Source of the DNA: Opisthorchis felineus
Taxonomy: Eukaryota > Platyhelminthes > Trematoda > Opisthorchiida > Opisthorchiidae
Assembly (NCBI GenBank): GCA_004794785.1
Contig: SJOL01009447.1
Location: forward strand, 153,501-217,500
Direction of reading: 5' to 3'
DNA: 64,000 bases
The position numbers and the translations under genes were made by a program. The first letter of the stretch is position 1, and each line of letters begins with the position of its first letter. Below are positions 51,333-61,675 of this stretch, in pieces. The notes beneath the pieces are model-generated. The model was given only the letters and a program-made list of their open reading frames with translations, did no database searches and was not told where the DNA came from.

Positions 51333-51550
51333 CCACCAAAATTCCTGAATTCTTGATAGTGCTATCATCGAATGAGAGAGCGCTCTGAGTCCTATTTTTA
51401 TAGCTTTGTTCTACAGGCGGATTTATCACCGATTCTTTGCCAAGGAAAATTAAGTTACTTAGGCTAAATAAACATGACCAGCGGGAAGATCGCGTAACGG
51501 AGTAACAATCTAGCATTTCTATGGCCAGTCATATTTTGAGCGAATTGGAA

Positions 51551-51582
51551 TGCCACTGAGTGCCACCGAGTGTCACTGAGTG
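51551..51582. repeat. Three-copy 10-base tandem repeat
   Basis: The units TGCCACTGAG, TGCCACCGAG and TGTCACTGAG are followed by TG. It is a minor local duplication. Confidence 0.75.
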
Positions 51583-53309
51583 AAACACAACGTCAAGAGC
51601 AACGAAAAAGACAGATATGGGACTTCGTTAGACTAGCATTTGATCCGTCTTAGGATAGACTGTTGTCCTCTGTCCATTCCTGTTAAATGCTTGAGTTCAA
51701 CTTTGATTTCTAGGTGATTTAGCTCGCCGCCAGCCTCCACAGTGGAGACTTTGGGACACATACCTGTCTTTGGTCCCTGCTTATAGAACTAGAGAGCGTC
51801 TCATCCATATAATCCTTCTCCCAATTAGGTAATGTAACTCATAATGCTGCCAAATTTTGGCCCTCGTTATTTCACACTCTTTAGGGCAGCGGAACCTGTT
51901 CGAGAACACCATTTTTAATGTACTGGGTCAAGGCAGTTGAAATACACTATGTAAACCAAAACAGTAAAATGTCTCGACAATCTGTAATCTGTGTCACCAA
52001 TTTCACACAAATTCAGTGAGGAAGAATACACACACAGTTCATCCTGAACAAAACCGAGGGGAACAGAAGTTTTGCAGTACAGTCAAAGAACGTAAAACTT
52101 TAAAGTCAAAATCCTAGTGAAAAAAACTCGCAAATTTTGGGGGAGAAACTACGGTCACTTTTTATATCCATATCCATAAGTGTTGGGGGAAGTCGTACTG
52201 AAACCAATGGGAGATGGCTGGATACTCTGCGTGTCATGTTAAAGTTGACATGAGGTAAAACAAAGGATAACATCTTGGCATATCCAGAACCTAGGTGTAA
52301 GAGAGCATTTATCTGACCAGGTGACAACTTCATTCAGTACAGTTTGTTGCTGCACATGCTCTGGGCACGCGACCGCTTCACGCCCGATCATCAGGTTATC
52401 CGTTTATTCGCAAAGGACGTTTGCATGTCCTAAAGAAGGAAGGGATAATTAGACAAGAAGCTGGGAGACGTGTGATGATCAAACATGGAAAAAAACAGCG
52501 GCCGCTGATAACTTTGTACTGTGCGCAGCCTGCATACAATTATCTCGGACAGCCTCTGCGCACCGTCTATAGTTGGAACAAGAGGCAGTAACCGTCTCTT
52601 GTCAAAACTGTCAGAGGCATCAGTGTAGCCAGCGAAAAGCAGATGTGCAACATCATATTGTTTATCCAATGTCAAGTTAACGGAGTAAACCAGTCCAGCA
52701 CATCTATATGAAATAACAGTGCTCAAATCCAGAGTCCAAATTTCACTTCTGAGTTGAGTAGCGTGACGGTAAAATGTATAGACATTGTGTTGCAATCCGG
52801 TGATGCTAGACATATGTTAGGCAGATAAGGGTGCAATTTTTTCCAAATATCTGAATGCAACCAAAGGAGTATGCGTAAATCCTAGAAGATTTTTAAGTTA
52901 GTTCACAATAACGGGCAAAAATTGCTCAATTATAGTGAAACTCTCACTGACTCTGCTTGCAATCTACCCAATAAAAAGTTGATCCTGAGAAGTGACTTGA
53001 AATCACATAGATGTGTGTGCGTGTGATTACGTGAATGCCACACAATTTTGTTGAGACGTCTGGTACACAAAAAGATCAAAAGAATGAAAACTTTCTGGTT
53101 TCGACTCAGGCAAAGCAAATAGAGCGAGAATGGTGTTGTTTCTTTCAGCAAAATTGTCCAGCTAGGCGAAAAGAAACCCAGTCACAGCCCGCAGAATGCA
53201 ACGAATGTTTCCGTCGTGGGGCCTAAATTATAATCTTGATACAAAGAAAATTTGGACAAGGTTGAGAAGGTAAGCGTATGTTGTTTCTTTTGAAGACATG
53301 TGCACGTGC
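51583..53309. other. No firm gene; long minus-strand open frame
   Basis: The minus-strand frame 52430-52813 has 127 codons starting from ATG, the longest on that strand, but has no supporting signals. An acceptor (CCTTCTCCCAATTAG) near 51828 is followed by a short open segment ending in TAG, also unsupported. Confidence 0.35.
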
Positions 53310-53495
53310 GTGATGGCCCCATGTTAAGAACGCGAATTTACTGACTGGAAGGTCCGTGGTTCGAACTCGGCCTCTGCCTCTCGACTTCCTCTGTCTAGGC
53401 ATGGGCAACCTGGCAGTATCCCAGCCCTCGTGCTTCCTTCTGGTGGCACGGCAGCTAGGCACTGAAAGGGTGCTACAGCTGAATGATTCTTTTAA
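53310..53495 (+). mobile_element. SINE copy, family A (best preserved)
   Basis: The order is GCGAATTTACTGACTGGAAG, a near-consensus RNA polymerase III B-box (GTGGTTCGAACTC) at about 53350-53362, CCTCTGCCTCTCGACTTCCT, GGGCAACCTGGCAGTATCCC, then GGCAGCTAGGCACTGAAAGG, ending near CAGCTGAATGATTCTTTT. The minus-strand reading gives [17 protein letters not shown], a peptide I recall from spurious fluke gene models. The open frames at 53223-53462 (minus) and 53356-53544 (plus) are products of this repeat. A tRNA-like head with no coding capacity fits a SINE mobilised by a LINE. Confidence 0.82.
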
Positions 53496-54283
53496 ACGTG
53501 CGTTTGGATTCCCGGTTGGTGCGGTAGCTCCGACTAGGTGGTGAAAAACATTGAGTAGGTTATATCAAACAGGATAATGTCACAGGATTTCGTAATTCGT
53601 TCTTAACAATGACAAACTAAGGTGGCATTTTGAAAGTCTGTCCTTCTGAGTGTCCCACAGGTGGTCTGACATCCTAATTTCTAACATCTGAACCGTCAAT
53701 GATGTAAAAAGGCTGGCTCCAAATCTAAGTTAAATTCATGAGAAATTCAAGGGGGCGAAATTGCTTGAAATGACCTAGAAGAAATGAATACATCTGATCT
53801 GAATTTCATATCCGATAATAGTGTACGCTTTTAATGAGATAAGGTAGACACTTAATTCTGGGAAGATCGAAGCTTTAGCGTATGTCCAAAGGCTTCGATA
53901 TATAAACCTCTCGCGTATGCTCATTTGGCCTATAAACGTGAACACACGCATCAACCTCCTATTTTTCGTGGGTGCTTGAATGACCAGGTATCTTTCAACC
54001 GGTCTAATGTGTCGTCTAAGGTAGTCGGCCCATTGATTTTACTGTATGTGCGGCATGTTTTCTGAAAGGCCAAACACAGACAGGATGTGTAAGAAGATGA
54101 TCTAGCTTGAAAGCTTACGAAGGAAGCGGGTTGAACATTTGGCTAGGCATGCGTAAAAACCACAGATAAGACAGCTTATCGTCTCGTATACTCGACGGGC
54201 GTCAGAACTGTACAGTATGGGGCCGTTTTGTCAGCGTTCGGGCTGTCTGCCTAACGGATTAAAGCCTGTTTTTTGTTCTCTAG

Positions 54284-54366
54284 TTTAATTATTCTTCTCT
54301 CAAATGAAAACACTTTAGGATTCGATCAACAAGAGGTTGGAAATAGTACACGAGAGTTCAGTCATG
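54284..54366 (+). CDS. Candidate internal exon, unknown protein
   Basis: A very strong acceptor (CTGTTTTTTGTTCTCTAG) and a strong donor (CATG|GTGAGTACC) enclose one base, 27 codons and one base. The reading begins LIILLSNENTLGFDQQEVGN. A second acceptor inside (ACACTTTAG, near 54318) would shorten it and open another phase (DSINKRLEIVHESSVM), so the frame is not certain. In the longer form, its exit phase fits the terminal exon at 54578-54813. Confidence 0.28.
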
Positions 54367-54577
54367 GTGAGTACCCAAAATGCTCCGGAAAGTTACCAAA
54401 ATTGGATGTTCGCTTTCGGCTCCACAAGCATTCCCTGAACCATTCGCACAATTATAGGGTTTGAGGGAGCCTAGAGTCCTTTCTTCGAAACTGACCGTGA
54501 CGGACCACGACTGGGTACAGTAGGACTGGTACTCGCAGAATATGCCACAATTAATAAGTGAGCAGTGACGGACTCAG

Positions 54578-54813
54578 TGGTTGCCGCTCTTTTTAAGATA
54601 CATGCCGCCAAGCACCGGGATTTGTCTTGTCGTTTAGTGCATAGGAATGAACACGCGCGACCCAATGCCACTTGTGGTTACAAAGCTAACACGGCCGCAT
54701 TGTTTACGAGAAACATGTTGTTTGCGGATGTGTGCGAACAGGAGCGGCTGAGCATGCACTCATTAGCATCAACTCAAGAAACACGGTTGTCTGATTCGAT
54801 TCAAACCCAATAA
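54578..54813 (+). CDS. Candidate terminal exon, unknown protein
   Basis: Seventy-seven codons are followed by TAA at 54811-54813, entered with two bases that fit the exit phase of 54284-54366. The sequence opens VAALFKIHAAKHRDLSCRLV and contains four cysteines and several histidines, but no recognisable zinc-finger spacing. The acceptor (GACGGACTCAG) has a poor pyrimidine tract, the main weakness. The stop codon lies inside an AATAAA, so the 3' untranslated region would be only tens of bases. The minus-strand frame 54471-54671 overlaps as an alternative. Confidence 0.25.
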
Positions 54814-54814
54814 A
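54809..54814 (+). terminator. AATAAA polyadenylation signal overlapping a candidate stop codon
   Basis: The hexamer contains the TAA that ends the candidate exon 54578-54813. It counts only if that exon is real; AATAAA is frequent by chance in AT-rich DNA. Confidence 0.25.
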
Positions 54815-56909
54815 TTATCGGACCAGTAGATCAGGCCGTCTTCGCGGTCGTTCAGTTCATTGGAAGTTCAGGAATCGGCAGGCAGATTGGAGAATTGAAT
54901 GGATAGATGCTATAATTTTTCAGCTAACTATATATGTTGTTTCCTTCAGCTCATCTGTTCTCGGTAAATTAACTTCAAATAGAATCTTTGTGAAATCAAA
55001 ATCATCGATGTACTCATATGCCAGTAACTTGCGGGTTTGATTCAGTACCCAAATTTCCCTATTGTTTTCCTCATTTATTCGTTACTTCAGCTAACTTAGT
55101 CAGCAACAATAAACATTATAGCCTATCCAAATTACGTCGTATTTGTGGCTTTCTACTAAGAAAGTTATACGTGGCGACAAGCTATCAGAGAAAAGTCATT
55201 TACAGTCCAGTGAAGAAAGTATTTTCAGGGACAAAAGTAATGGAAAAAGGCACAGCAACCTTGTGAATGAACTTATTGCTCGTCAGGTGTTATAGTGCAG
55301 CGCAGCTTGTATTTCGCCGCATGCAAATGCAACGACCTACCTGTCGTGAGTTCGCACGACCTACCAGCGTTCCTGTTTGGATGTAACAGTCATCTATTCT
55401 AGTTATGTTTATGGCCTCCAGAACGGTATTAAAGGCAGCAGCCGATGACTTAATGTACTCACTTAAGAAAGAGATTTCATATCGGTCACGTGGTGAGAGT
55501 AAATTAGGCGGCTGGTGACCGAGGAACGTGGATTTGCGATTGATTACAGCAGACTTATTTCGGTCTGTCTCTCTCATCCCACGTGCGACAGTGGGGCGCA
55601 CACTCCATCGTATGTATTCCTGTGCGCAGCTCCCCCAATGTAACCTTCACCTCAACTGCGGGTGAATAAATGGATGAAGTCTGATGTTGAGACCACTTAT
55701 TGAAGTGGTTCGGTCGGTGTCAACGGCATGTTTTGTTGGTGTCGCGTGATATACTTGCATGGTTGCGGTATTAACAGTGCCTGCTTGTAATACCCCCTCT
55801 TAAACGGCAGACGGAAACATTCAACATCTTCCGAATATGTATGGATGTGTTTGAGTAAGTGTTGAATTCCTGGCTTAGTGTCACAATTTCGTCGCATAAC
55901 AATCTGTTTTCGGCCTGCTACTGATATGTGTGGAAACTCTGTCAAAAACTTAAAAACTTGCGCGCTAATATCATCAGCTGCAAAACTTTTGCAGTGCGAG
56001 TGATTACCTCCGTCAAAGTATCTCTTTTAGTGAATGGTTGGTTAACGTATCCAAATTCTAAATGACCAAACGAATGCTCGGCTTGCCGTAAATCGTTTGA
56101 CCAAGACTAATACACAAGTCGACAGAAGTCTCGCAGTCTAGGGGACTAATGTTTCTGTCCGTCTTTGCTAAAAGCGCGGAAATAAATTCTAGTGTGAAGT
56201 CCGGCCTAAGGCGAACCCAAAAGCGTCTCAGTTATTTTAATCGTAAACAAAACAACTCTTGTAAGACAGAACCGATTTGGTGGATAAACAAGTACTGAAC
56301 AAAACTGAGAACAAGTAAATGGATTGCAGCACTATAAGGCTGACCATTTGCTTGGTTCTTGAGCGTAAAAACACATTAGATGAACAGATCTTATGTTTTA
56401 AGGGAGTTTTGCTGCTTTGTATAAAGCGAGTTTAATAAGTTCCTAAATACAATGTAGGCACTGATGACAGATCAATACAAAGTATTTTTCCCGGATAATT
56501 GTTATTAACGGATATTTTTTGAGCGAATGCAAAAGAATAGTTGATCCAGGTTTGATAAAATGTATCTGTGTAGCGCCGATGCATTCGACAGCTCGTAAAT
56601 AGGAAATCCGCAAGTTCCAAAACTGATTATAAAGGGATGCCGGACGAGTGGACTCCTGGAAACCCGCAAAAAGGTAATATGCTTTTTTGGGTTGCTGTGA
56701 ACCAAGAGAGGATTGATCAAGCACCTTTTGCTCGGTCGTTTTTCTCACAACAACGATAAAATTTTTAATAGACCAGTAGAATGTTTTGAACGCAGGTTGT
56801 TGGCCCTCTTCTCCTTTGGAGTGAGACCGGATACGTAAGGCCGCTCAGCACCCTGCCCTTTCAAAAGCATACCAGCGTTCATCCGCTAGAATGTTTTACC
56901 GTTCAAATG
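54815..56909. other. No gene recognised
   Basis: Open frames of 70-103 codons occur on both strands (55290-55601 minus, 55697-55945 minus, and 56443-56748 minus where all three frames are open). Around 54951-54964 a good acceptor and a fair donor lie 14 bases apart. None is supported further. Confidence 0.4.
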
Positions 56910-57012
56910 GAGGGGGTCGGTTTCGAATCTTTGTGATGAGTTGCTGGGCACCGACTAACGATTATTCTGGACGAAAGTTGGAACTGTCGTCCAATGTTTC
57001 TCGGCTTCTTAC
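56910..57012 (+). mobile_element. Possible degraded SINE copy
   Basis: A B-box-like GGTTTCGAATC at about 56929-56939 is followed 40 bases later by GGACGAAAGTTGGAACTGTC and GTCCAATGTTTCTCGGCTTC. The latter resembles the tail of the copy at 61.5 kb (GAAACGGCTGTACAGTGCTT, CCCGGCTTTT). The 5' part is not recognisable. Confidence 0.4.
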
Positions 57013-57710
57013 TCCATATTAGTTTTGCGTTGTAGAGTTAAATCTCGGTTAACTAAGTAGAAAGCATTATTAACATGAAGCTATATTAACCGACTCGGTT
57101 GAGGCCACCACCAGAACAGTCAGTCACACGATCACGTGTTGAAATGTGTGTGGATGAAGGAATCGAGGTGCTTTAACATAAGGGTAAGTCAGTCATACTG
57201 CCGAACAGCCACTGGTCTTCGAACGGTGGGATGCCCCGAGTACTAACCACAAAACTGATGATTAGGATTTCCTCAAACATTCGCGAAGTGCGCACTGCTG
57301 TTTGGTCGTAGTAAGAATGGAAGGGACATGATGCGTCTTAGGCTAGCAGCCTGACCTATCTCATTTTTAGGTGCAAACTAAACTGAAGGCTCGAAATTTT
57401 AGACGTACGAAGGTGGTGTGACAGTCGCTTTGTTAGCCGTATTGATTGACCCCTAATAGCAATCAGCCGTTTTCTCAATGAACGAAGCGAGAAAAAACTT
57501 CAGAATCAGACACCTTTGTTGCGTACATGATGTTTCTTCCAACACGAAAGTTTCTTTTCAATTCGAAGACGGTTGACGACCATTTTTGGAGTTTTCGAAA
57601 CGGTACATATTCGGATTTATTAAAAGGCGTGCGCTTCATATGATTTTCATGGAAAGTTCGAATAGCGACTCGCTGTATATCATTTGCAAACTTCACCCGT
57701 AAAATTGCAG

Positions 57711-57783
57711 TCAACAATCACCCACACATCACTCTACGGTGGTCAAGGCGAACAAATTGCGGAGGTCTAGGTGGGTCGGGAAA
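57711..57783 (+). CDS. Candidate internal exon, unknown protein
   Basis: The acceptor CTTCACCCGTAAAATTGCAG ends at 57710 and the donor AAA|GTAAGCC starts at 57784. One base plus 24 codons read QQSPTHHSTVVKANKLRRSR then WVGK. It exits in phase 0, matching the terminal exon at 58505-58717. Both splice sites are fair rather than strong, and the segment is basic with no recognised domain. Confidence 0.25.
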
Positions 57784-58504
57784 GTAAGCCACCTAGTATT
57801 TTCACCCACGCTGTACATTTAACATTCCCAGGTGACAAGCATAAGCCTGAATCACGTGTTCAGTTAACCAGTGTTATTGACAACCCTATCTCCTGACAAC
57901 CAAGCTGAGTACGCCGACATTATTGCGCCAACATTTCACTAAGTTTTCCAAATTATGGCCAGAATTTTAATGAATATCCTTGGAAGCGATGACCGTAAGC
58001 AATTGGAACGGATGGATCCGTCTAACCGAACACTGACGACATTTCTTAGCATAATGGCGGAACTTGTATGAGCCACATTCGGGGGAACAGACCAGCTGCC
58101 ACCTGGCCAACATTTACTGAACGCATCGGGCTTCCAATAGTTAGACATAATGTCAACAGGCAAAATCCTTTTGCTCGTACATATAGGGAGAGCTTGTTTT
58201 CAACTTAAAGCCACTTTCCGACTCCAGCTGAGTAAACAATGACACAGAGCCCGTCCATCCATGACCGGCGCCATGGACTGTAGCAATTTTACCACCGCCC
58301 CTTAGAGGATGAGCCCAGGACACCAACGGAGCCATATACAAACTGTGCTCTGGATTCTTGCACTGGCCACTGAACTAAGCTAGCGCCTACTCTCAGGTGT
58401 ATATACTCATGCGTGACTGCGCATGACCAGCTTCAACGGGAACCATCTGCCCACTGCGAATGTATCAAGTACGATTCATGCTTTCACTCCTTTCACTCAC
58501 ACAG

Positions 58505-58717
58505 CTTACCGTTCAACCCTCTAACGTAAACAACCTAGGTCTTACTGGTTCCGTGAATTTTTGTGAGCTGCATGAAGATGGTTCCGTTAGAAAAGCTGAT
58601 CAAACTAAGGAACTACCCTTCATCATACGTCTGTTCGATGAAAAAGTGCTTGCATATAAAGAAAGAGTTGATAAGGGAAGTACTGATGAGAATTTCTGGC
58701 TATCGTATGTCGATTAA
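58505..58717 (+). CDS. Candidate terminal exon, unknown soluble protein
   Basis: The acceptor has a long pyrimidine tract (GCTTTCACTCCTTTCACTCA then CACAG) ending at 58504. Seventy codons in phase 0 follow to TAA, starting LTVQPSNVNNLGLTGSVNFC and continuing with charged, well-mixed sequence (RLFDEKVLAYKERVDKGSTD). An AATAAA begins 82 bases past the stop at 58800. Among single exons, acceptor, composition and polyadenylation signal agree best here. The frame also runs upstream to an ATG at 58460, so an unspliced 85-residue product is an alternative. The likely partner is the exon at 57711-57783. No family is recognised. Confidence 0.35.
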   Translation, partial: LTVQPSNVNNLGLTGSVNFCELHEDGSVRKADQTKELPFIIRLFDEKVLAYKERVDKGSTDENFWLSYVD

Positions 58718-58799
58718 TCATTAACTAATATACAAGAAAATAAGAACACTTTATGCCACTTGATAGCCTCTACCTGAAGGTGGCAATATAATCTGGTCC

Positions 58800-58805
58800 A
58801 ATAAA
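58800..58805 (+). terminator. AATAAA polyadenylation signal after the candidate exon 58505-58717
   Basis: The canonical hexamer lies 82 bases beyond the stop codon, a usual distance for a short 3' untranslated region. Confidence 0.35.
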
Positions 58806-60337
58806 TATGGAAGTGGATTCCCTGACCTAACTCTAGAGTGTCACTGCTTCCTGCACTGGAAATCTGTGTACCTTGCTCAGGAACCTCCTCTGTGTACACA
58901 AATTATGGGGCGTTGTTTTAAATTGGTAAAACTTGGGCATTTTAAGGTGCAATTCTCCAAATGATGCCACATTTATTCTCACTGTAATCGTTAGATTTCC
59001 TGAGAGATTTAGTTTTATTTGAAGAAGGGCTTTCCCCAGGCATTTGAAAGTCTTCCACTGGTCACCAGCGACAGGTCGCGGAGTCCTAAGACGAAACCAC
59101 TGTGCATTCAGCTGAAAGATCACGTGAGGAAAAATACTTTAGACGGTGTTTTGCTGCTTTCTGCCGCTTTCTGCGCTCATGGCGTGCTTGCTGATGACGA
59201 ACTTTGTACCTTGTCAGTTGATCCAGATAATCACTCGGGGCAGCATTCAAAGGTGTGTGCTTTTCCGTTCCGTCCCCGCAACTTTTCTACACCTTACACT
59301 GGTATAAACAGTATGAAATGGAGAACCGCCGAACCAAACATTACGGGAGGCAGTGGGGTTCATGTTGTGACATCCGTAGCAGTCAACGTATCTTGTGTTA
59401 CGTGATTTTTAATAACCTAGCTGAATCACCAGTCAGAATCCTAGACCTCCGTTGGAATTCAATGTATTTTGTTCACGTTGTCCGTATTTTAAATGATCCC
59501 CAACACATCTAAGTTGAAGCACATCGGAAGCAAGTTGTGGTGTAAATTGAGAAAGAGAGTAAAATTCCTCTTCTGTAGATAACCAAAGGTTACCAAACCT
59601 ACGCGCTGATAAAACTGAACTAACAATACATCTTTACCTTGTTCTGCTTCAGCACATCTGCAAGGTGCAATCAAGAATCAGGCAACAGTGGACAACGTCT
59701 GGAATGTTAAAATAAGTGGGAAAAATCATTGTTAAGGTGGTTGCTCTGTTCCCTGTTTCTCTCTTCAAAAACAGTCAGACAATCGACCGCACAGACCCCA
59801 AATAGGACGTCGCTGACTGTTGAACAAAGAGTAATCTTGGGGATTTGCAAATGTTCAGCTTCCATTAGCACACCTTATTGTTGTGCACAATTATTGGGAA
59901 AATCACACGTTTATAGACATCCCACTCCGGAAAGAGCCTTGAAACTTGGAATATGATGAACGATGATTGGGTTGAGTCACGAGAACGACAGGAACACCGT
60001 ATTAGCACGTAGGGTGGATGGCAGCTAGTTAGAAGTTCTATTGAAATGAGGATAACTGTAGGACAAAGCACGCTCATACAACCTCCATTTTGTAATCCCA
60101 CGCTGACTCAGAATAATGGATGAAAATTCGTTTTTCGTGGCCAGTGTGAATCATGTTAGGCTGAAAGTGTTAGCATACCTACTAAGTGTAATGGGATGCA
60201 ATGTGTGAGTGAGACAGCCCCCAATATGAACTCCTTTTAAAAGTGTCTGCCGGAAATCATTTCTGGTTAATATCTGAACGCATGTAACTATTTCGTGTGC
60301 AATTAACTAGCAGTCAAAAATCACGCATGAACTGAAG
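58806..60337. other. No firm gene; overlapping open frames at 59.0-59.5 kb
   Basis: The plus frame 59019-59405 (128 codons) and the plus frame 59255-59512 (85 codons) overlap in different phases. Neither starts at a convincing acceptor or ends at a donor. Confidence 0.4.
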
Positions 60338-60483
60338 ATGATTCTCGCCCCTTGGAATGATCAGAAGCAGTTAGCGTTGCAATTTGAAAAGCCGGAATAC
60401 ACGTTCGGGTCATATACTGAAACGGGTTGCGAATATCACAGATTCGGCCGCTGCTTCTTTGATGATGCAGAAGTTGGAATCAG
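60338..60483 (+). CDS. Candidate exon of a two-exon gene, unknown protein
   Basis: Forty-eight codons run from ATG at 60338 (A at -3) to a consensus donor, CAG|GTAAGTT, leaving two bases. The reading begins MILAPWNDQKQLALQFEKPE and ends CEYHRFGRCFFDDAEVGI. The frame is open upstream to a TAG at 60308-60310, so the exon may instead start at an acceptor there (AATTAACTAG). The next good acceptor, at 61204, supplies exactly the one base needed. The aromatic and cysteine content looks like a folded domain, but I cannot name it. Confidence 0.38.
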
Positions 60484-61204
60484 GTAAGTTATTCTGGCAT
60501 CAGAAATGTTGATTAAATCGAAGAATATCCCTTTTAGTTAGGCGATCACATCTGCTTAAAAACGCGCGCCTGAAATAAACATGGATGACGTAACTATGAC
60601 CAGTATAAACCAGTAAGAATGCCCTGATCAAAGTTGCCTTATTCTAAAATAAGGCTCAGTCTATGGCGGAAAGCATGAGAAGATGCACTATGCCCAGGCC
60701 ATTTCATCGTCATATCAAACTTCCTTTGCAGACAGTTAGCTTGTCTTGAGTTGTTGGACCTAGAAATAGAACTGTCACATGCCCACTTACTAAGGAATGT
60801 CTAAGTCTCTACATGAATGGATGGCATTACGGTTGTCTCAAAATATTTTACCATCAGTAGCAAAATTCCCTAAATGTATTGAGCCTTCAGCCGATTCTCT
60901 TTTTTGCACTTATGACAAATTACCAAAAGCCGTTCCTTGAAAACGAAGCCCGATGACTGACGACAGCTCGGTCACCATACCACAAAATGTAGACGCTTGA
61001 GAAGTGGAGTAATTGGAGAAAACCTGCAAAACAACGCATAATTCCAAAGACCCATAGAAGGGACAATTTCCTGTCCACTCGCACAGTTCCGAAGATTCTT
61101 TCCACACCCCTATAGTTTGGCTGTGGGTAAGATACCTGTGAATGTCCCATCAATTCTTTACTAAAAAACAAAGAACTAAAGATAATGAGCCTTTATTTTT
61201 GCAG

Positions 61205-61481
61205 AGAAAGCGAGACTAGACCTGCTTATGTTTGGCACCTTCTTTTCATCGAGATTGCAGTCAACATCTGTGAACAGCGTTCTGCCCATATACTGGTGGG
61301 GTATGACAACCCACTTTTTGCTGTTTGCAAACAGTGTACCACGCAAGAAATACACAAACGAACTGAACATTACCAAATCCTGTCATACCAACTTAAAGCA
61401 GCTCAGAGGAAGGATGATTTCACTGGATGTGGAAAACTTCCTTCTGAGAAGACGTCACTTGAAGAGCCAGTCAGTATGTGA
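61205..61481 (+). CDS. Candidate terminal exon of the same two-exon gene
   Basis: The acceptor CCTTTATTTTTGCAG ends at 61204. One base completes the Arg codon from the donor at 60483, and 91 codons follow to TGA, beginning ESETRPAYVWHLLFIEIAVN. A CKQCTTQEIHKRTEH segment has Cys and His pairs in a zinc-binding-like order, though the spacing fits no standard finger. The joined product would be about 140 residues from the ATG. A longer frame (61228-61632) overlaps in another phase but runs into the SINE, which argues against it. The SINE begins 48 bases after the stop, so it would lie in or beside the 3' untranslated region. The nearest AATAAA is near 62117. Confidence 0.38.
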
Positions 61482-61528
61482 CCACTTGATGTGGTTTCCG
61501 TTATTGGGGCGAGAGCTAATCACTTTCT

Positions 61529-61675
61529 TGGTCAGCCACTCGTGGCCAAGCGATCAAGTGTTTAACCACTGGCCAGAAGACCGTGGGTTGGAAGCCAAGT
61601 TCACTGAGATGCACACTGTTGACGATACCTAGCAAGGAAGAAACGGCTGTACAGTGCTTCCCGGCTTTTAAGCGA
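61529..61675 (+). mobile_element. SINE copy, tRNA-like family B (best preserved of its family)
   Basis: An A-box-like head (GTCAGCCACTCGTGGCCAAG), CTGGCCAGAAGACCGTGGGT with a mutated B-box (GTGGGTTGGAAGCC), then GAGATGCACACTGTTGACGA, and the tail GAAACGGCTGTACAGTGCTT CCCGGCTTTT. It served as the reference for the other family B calls. The head and box spacing indicate origin from a tRNA gene. Confidence 0.7.

Noticed and set aside
51253..51516. 87-codon minus-strand open frame
   Set aside because: It spans the (AT)20 microsatellite, which keeps the frame open artificially.
52430..52813. 127-codon minus-strand open frame starting with ATG
   Set aside because: It contains QYDVAHLLFAGY, which faintly recalls a reverse-transcriptase YADD region, but the Asp pair is absent and no other motif follows. 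Its length is within what chance allows in 64 kb.
59019..59405. 128-codon plus-strand open frame
   Set aside because: There is no acceptor or donor at sensible positions and a second frame overlaps. Composition alone was not enough.
61228..61632. 134-codon plus-strand open frame
   Set aside because: Its 3' third lies inside a SINE, and the alternative phase has better splice support.
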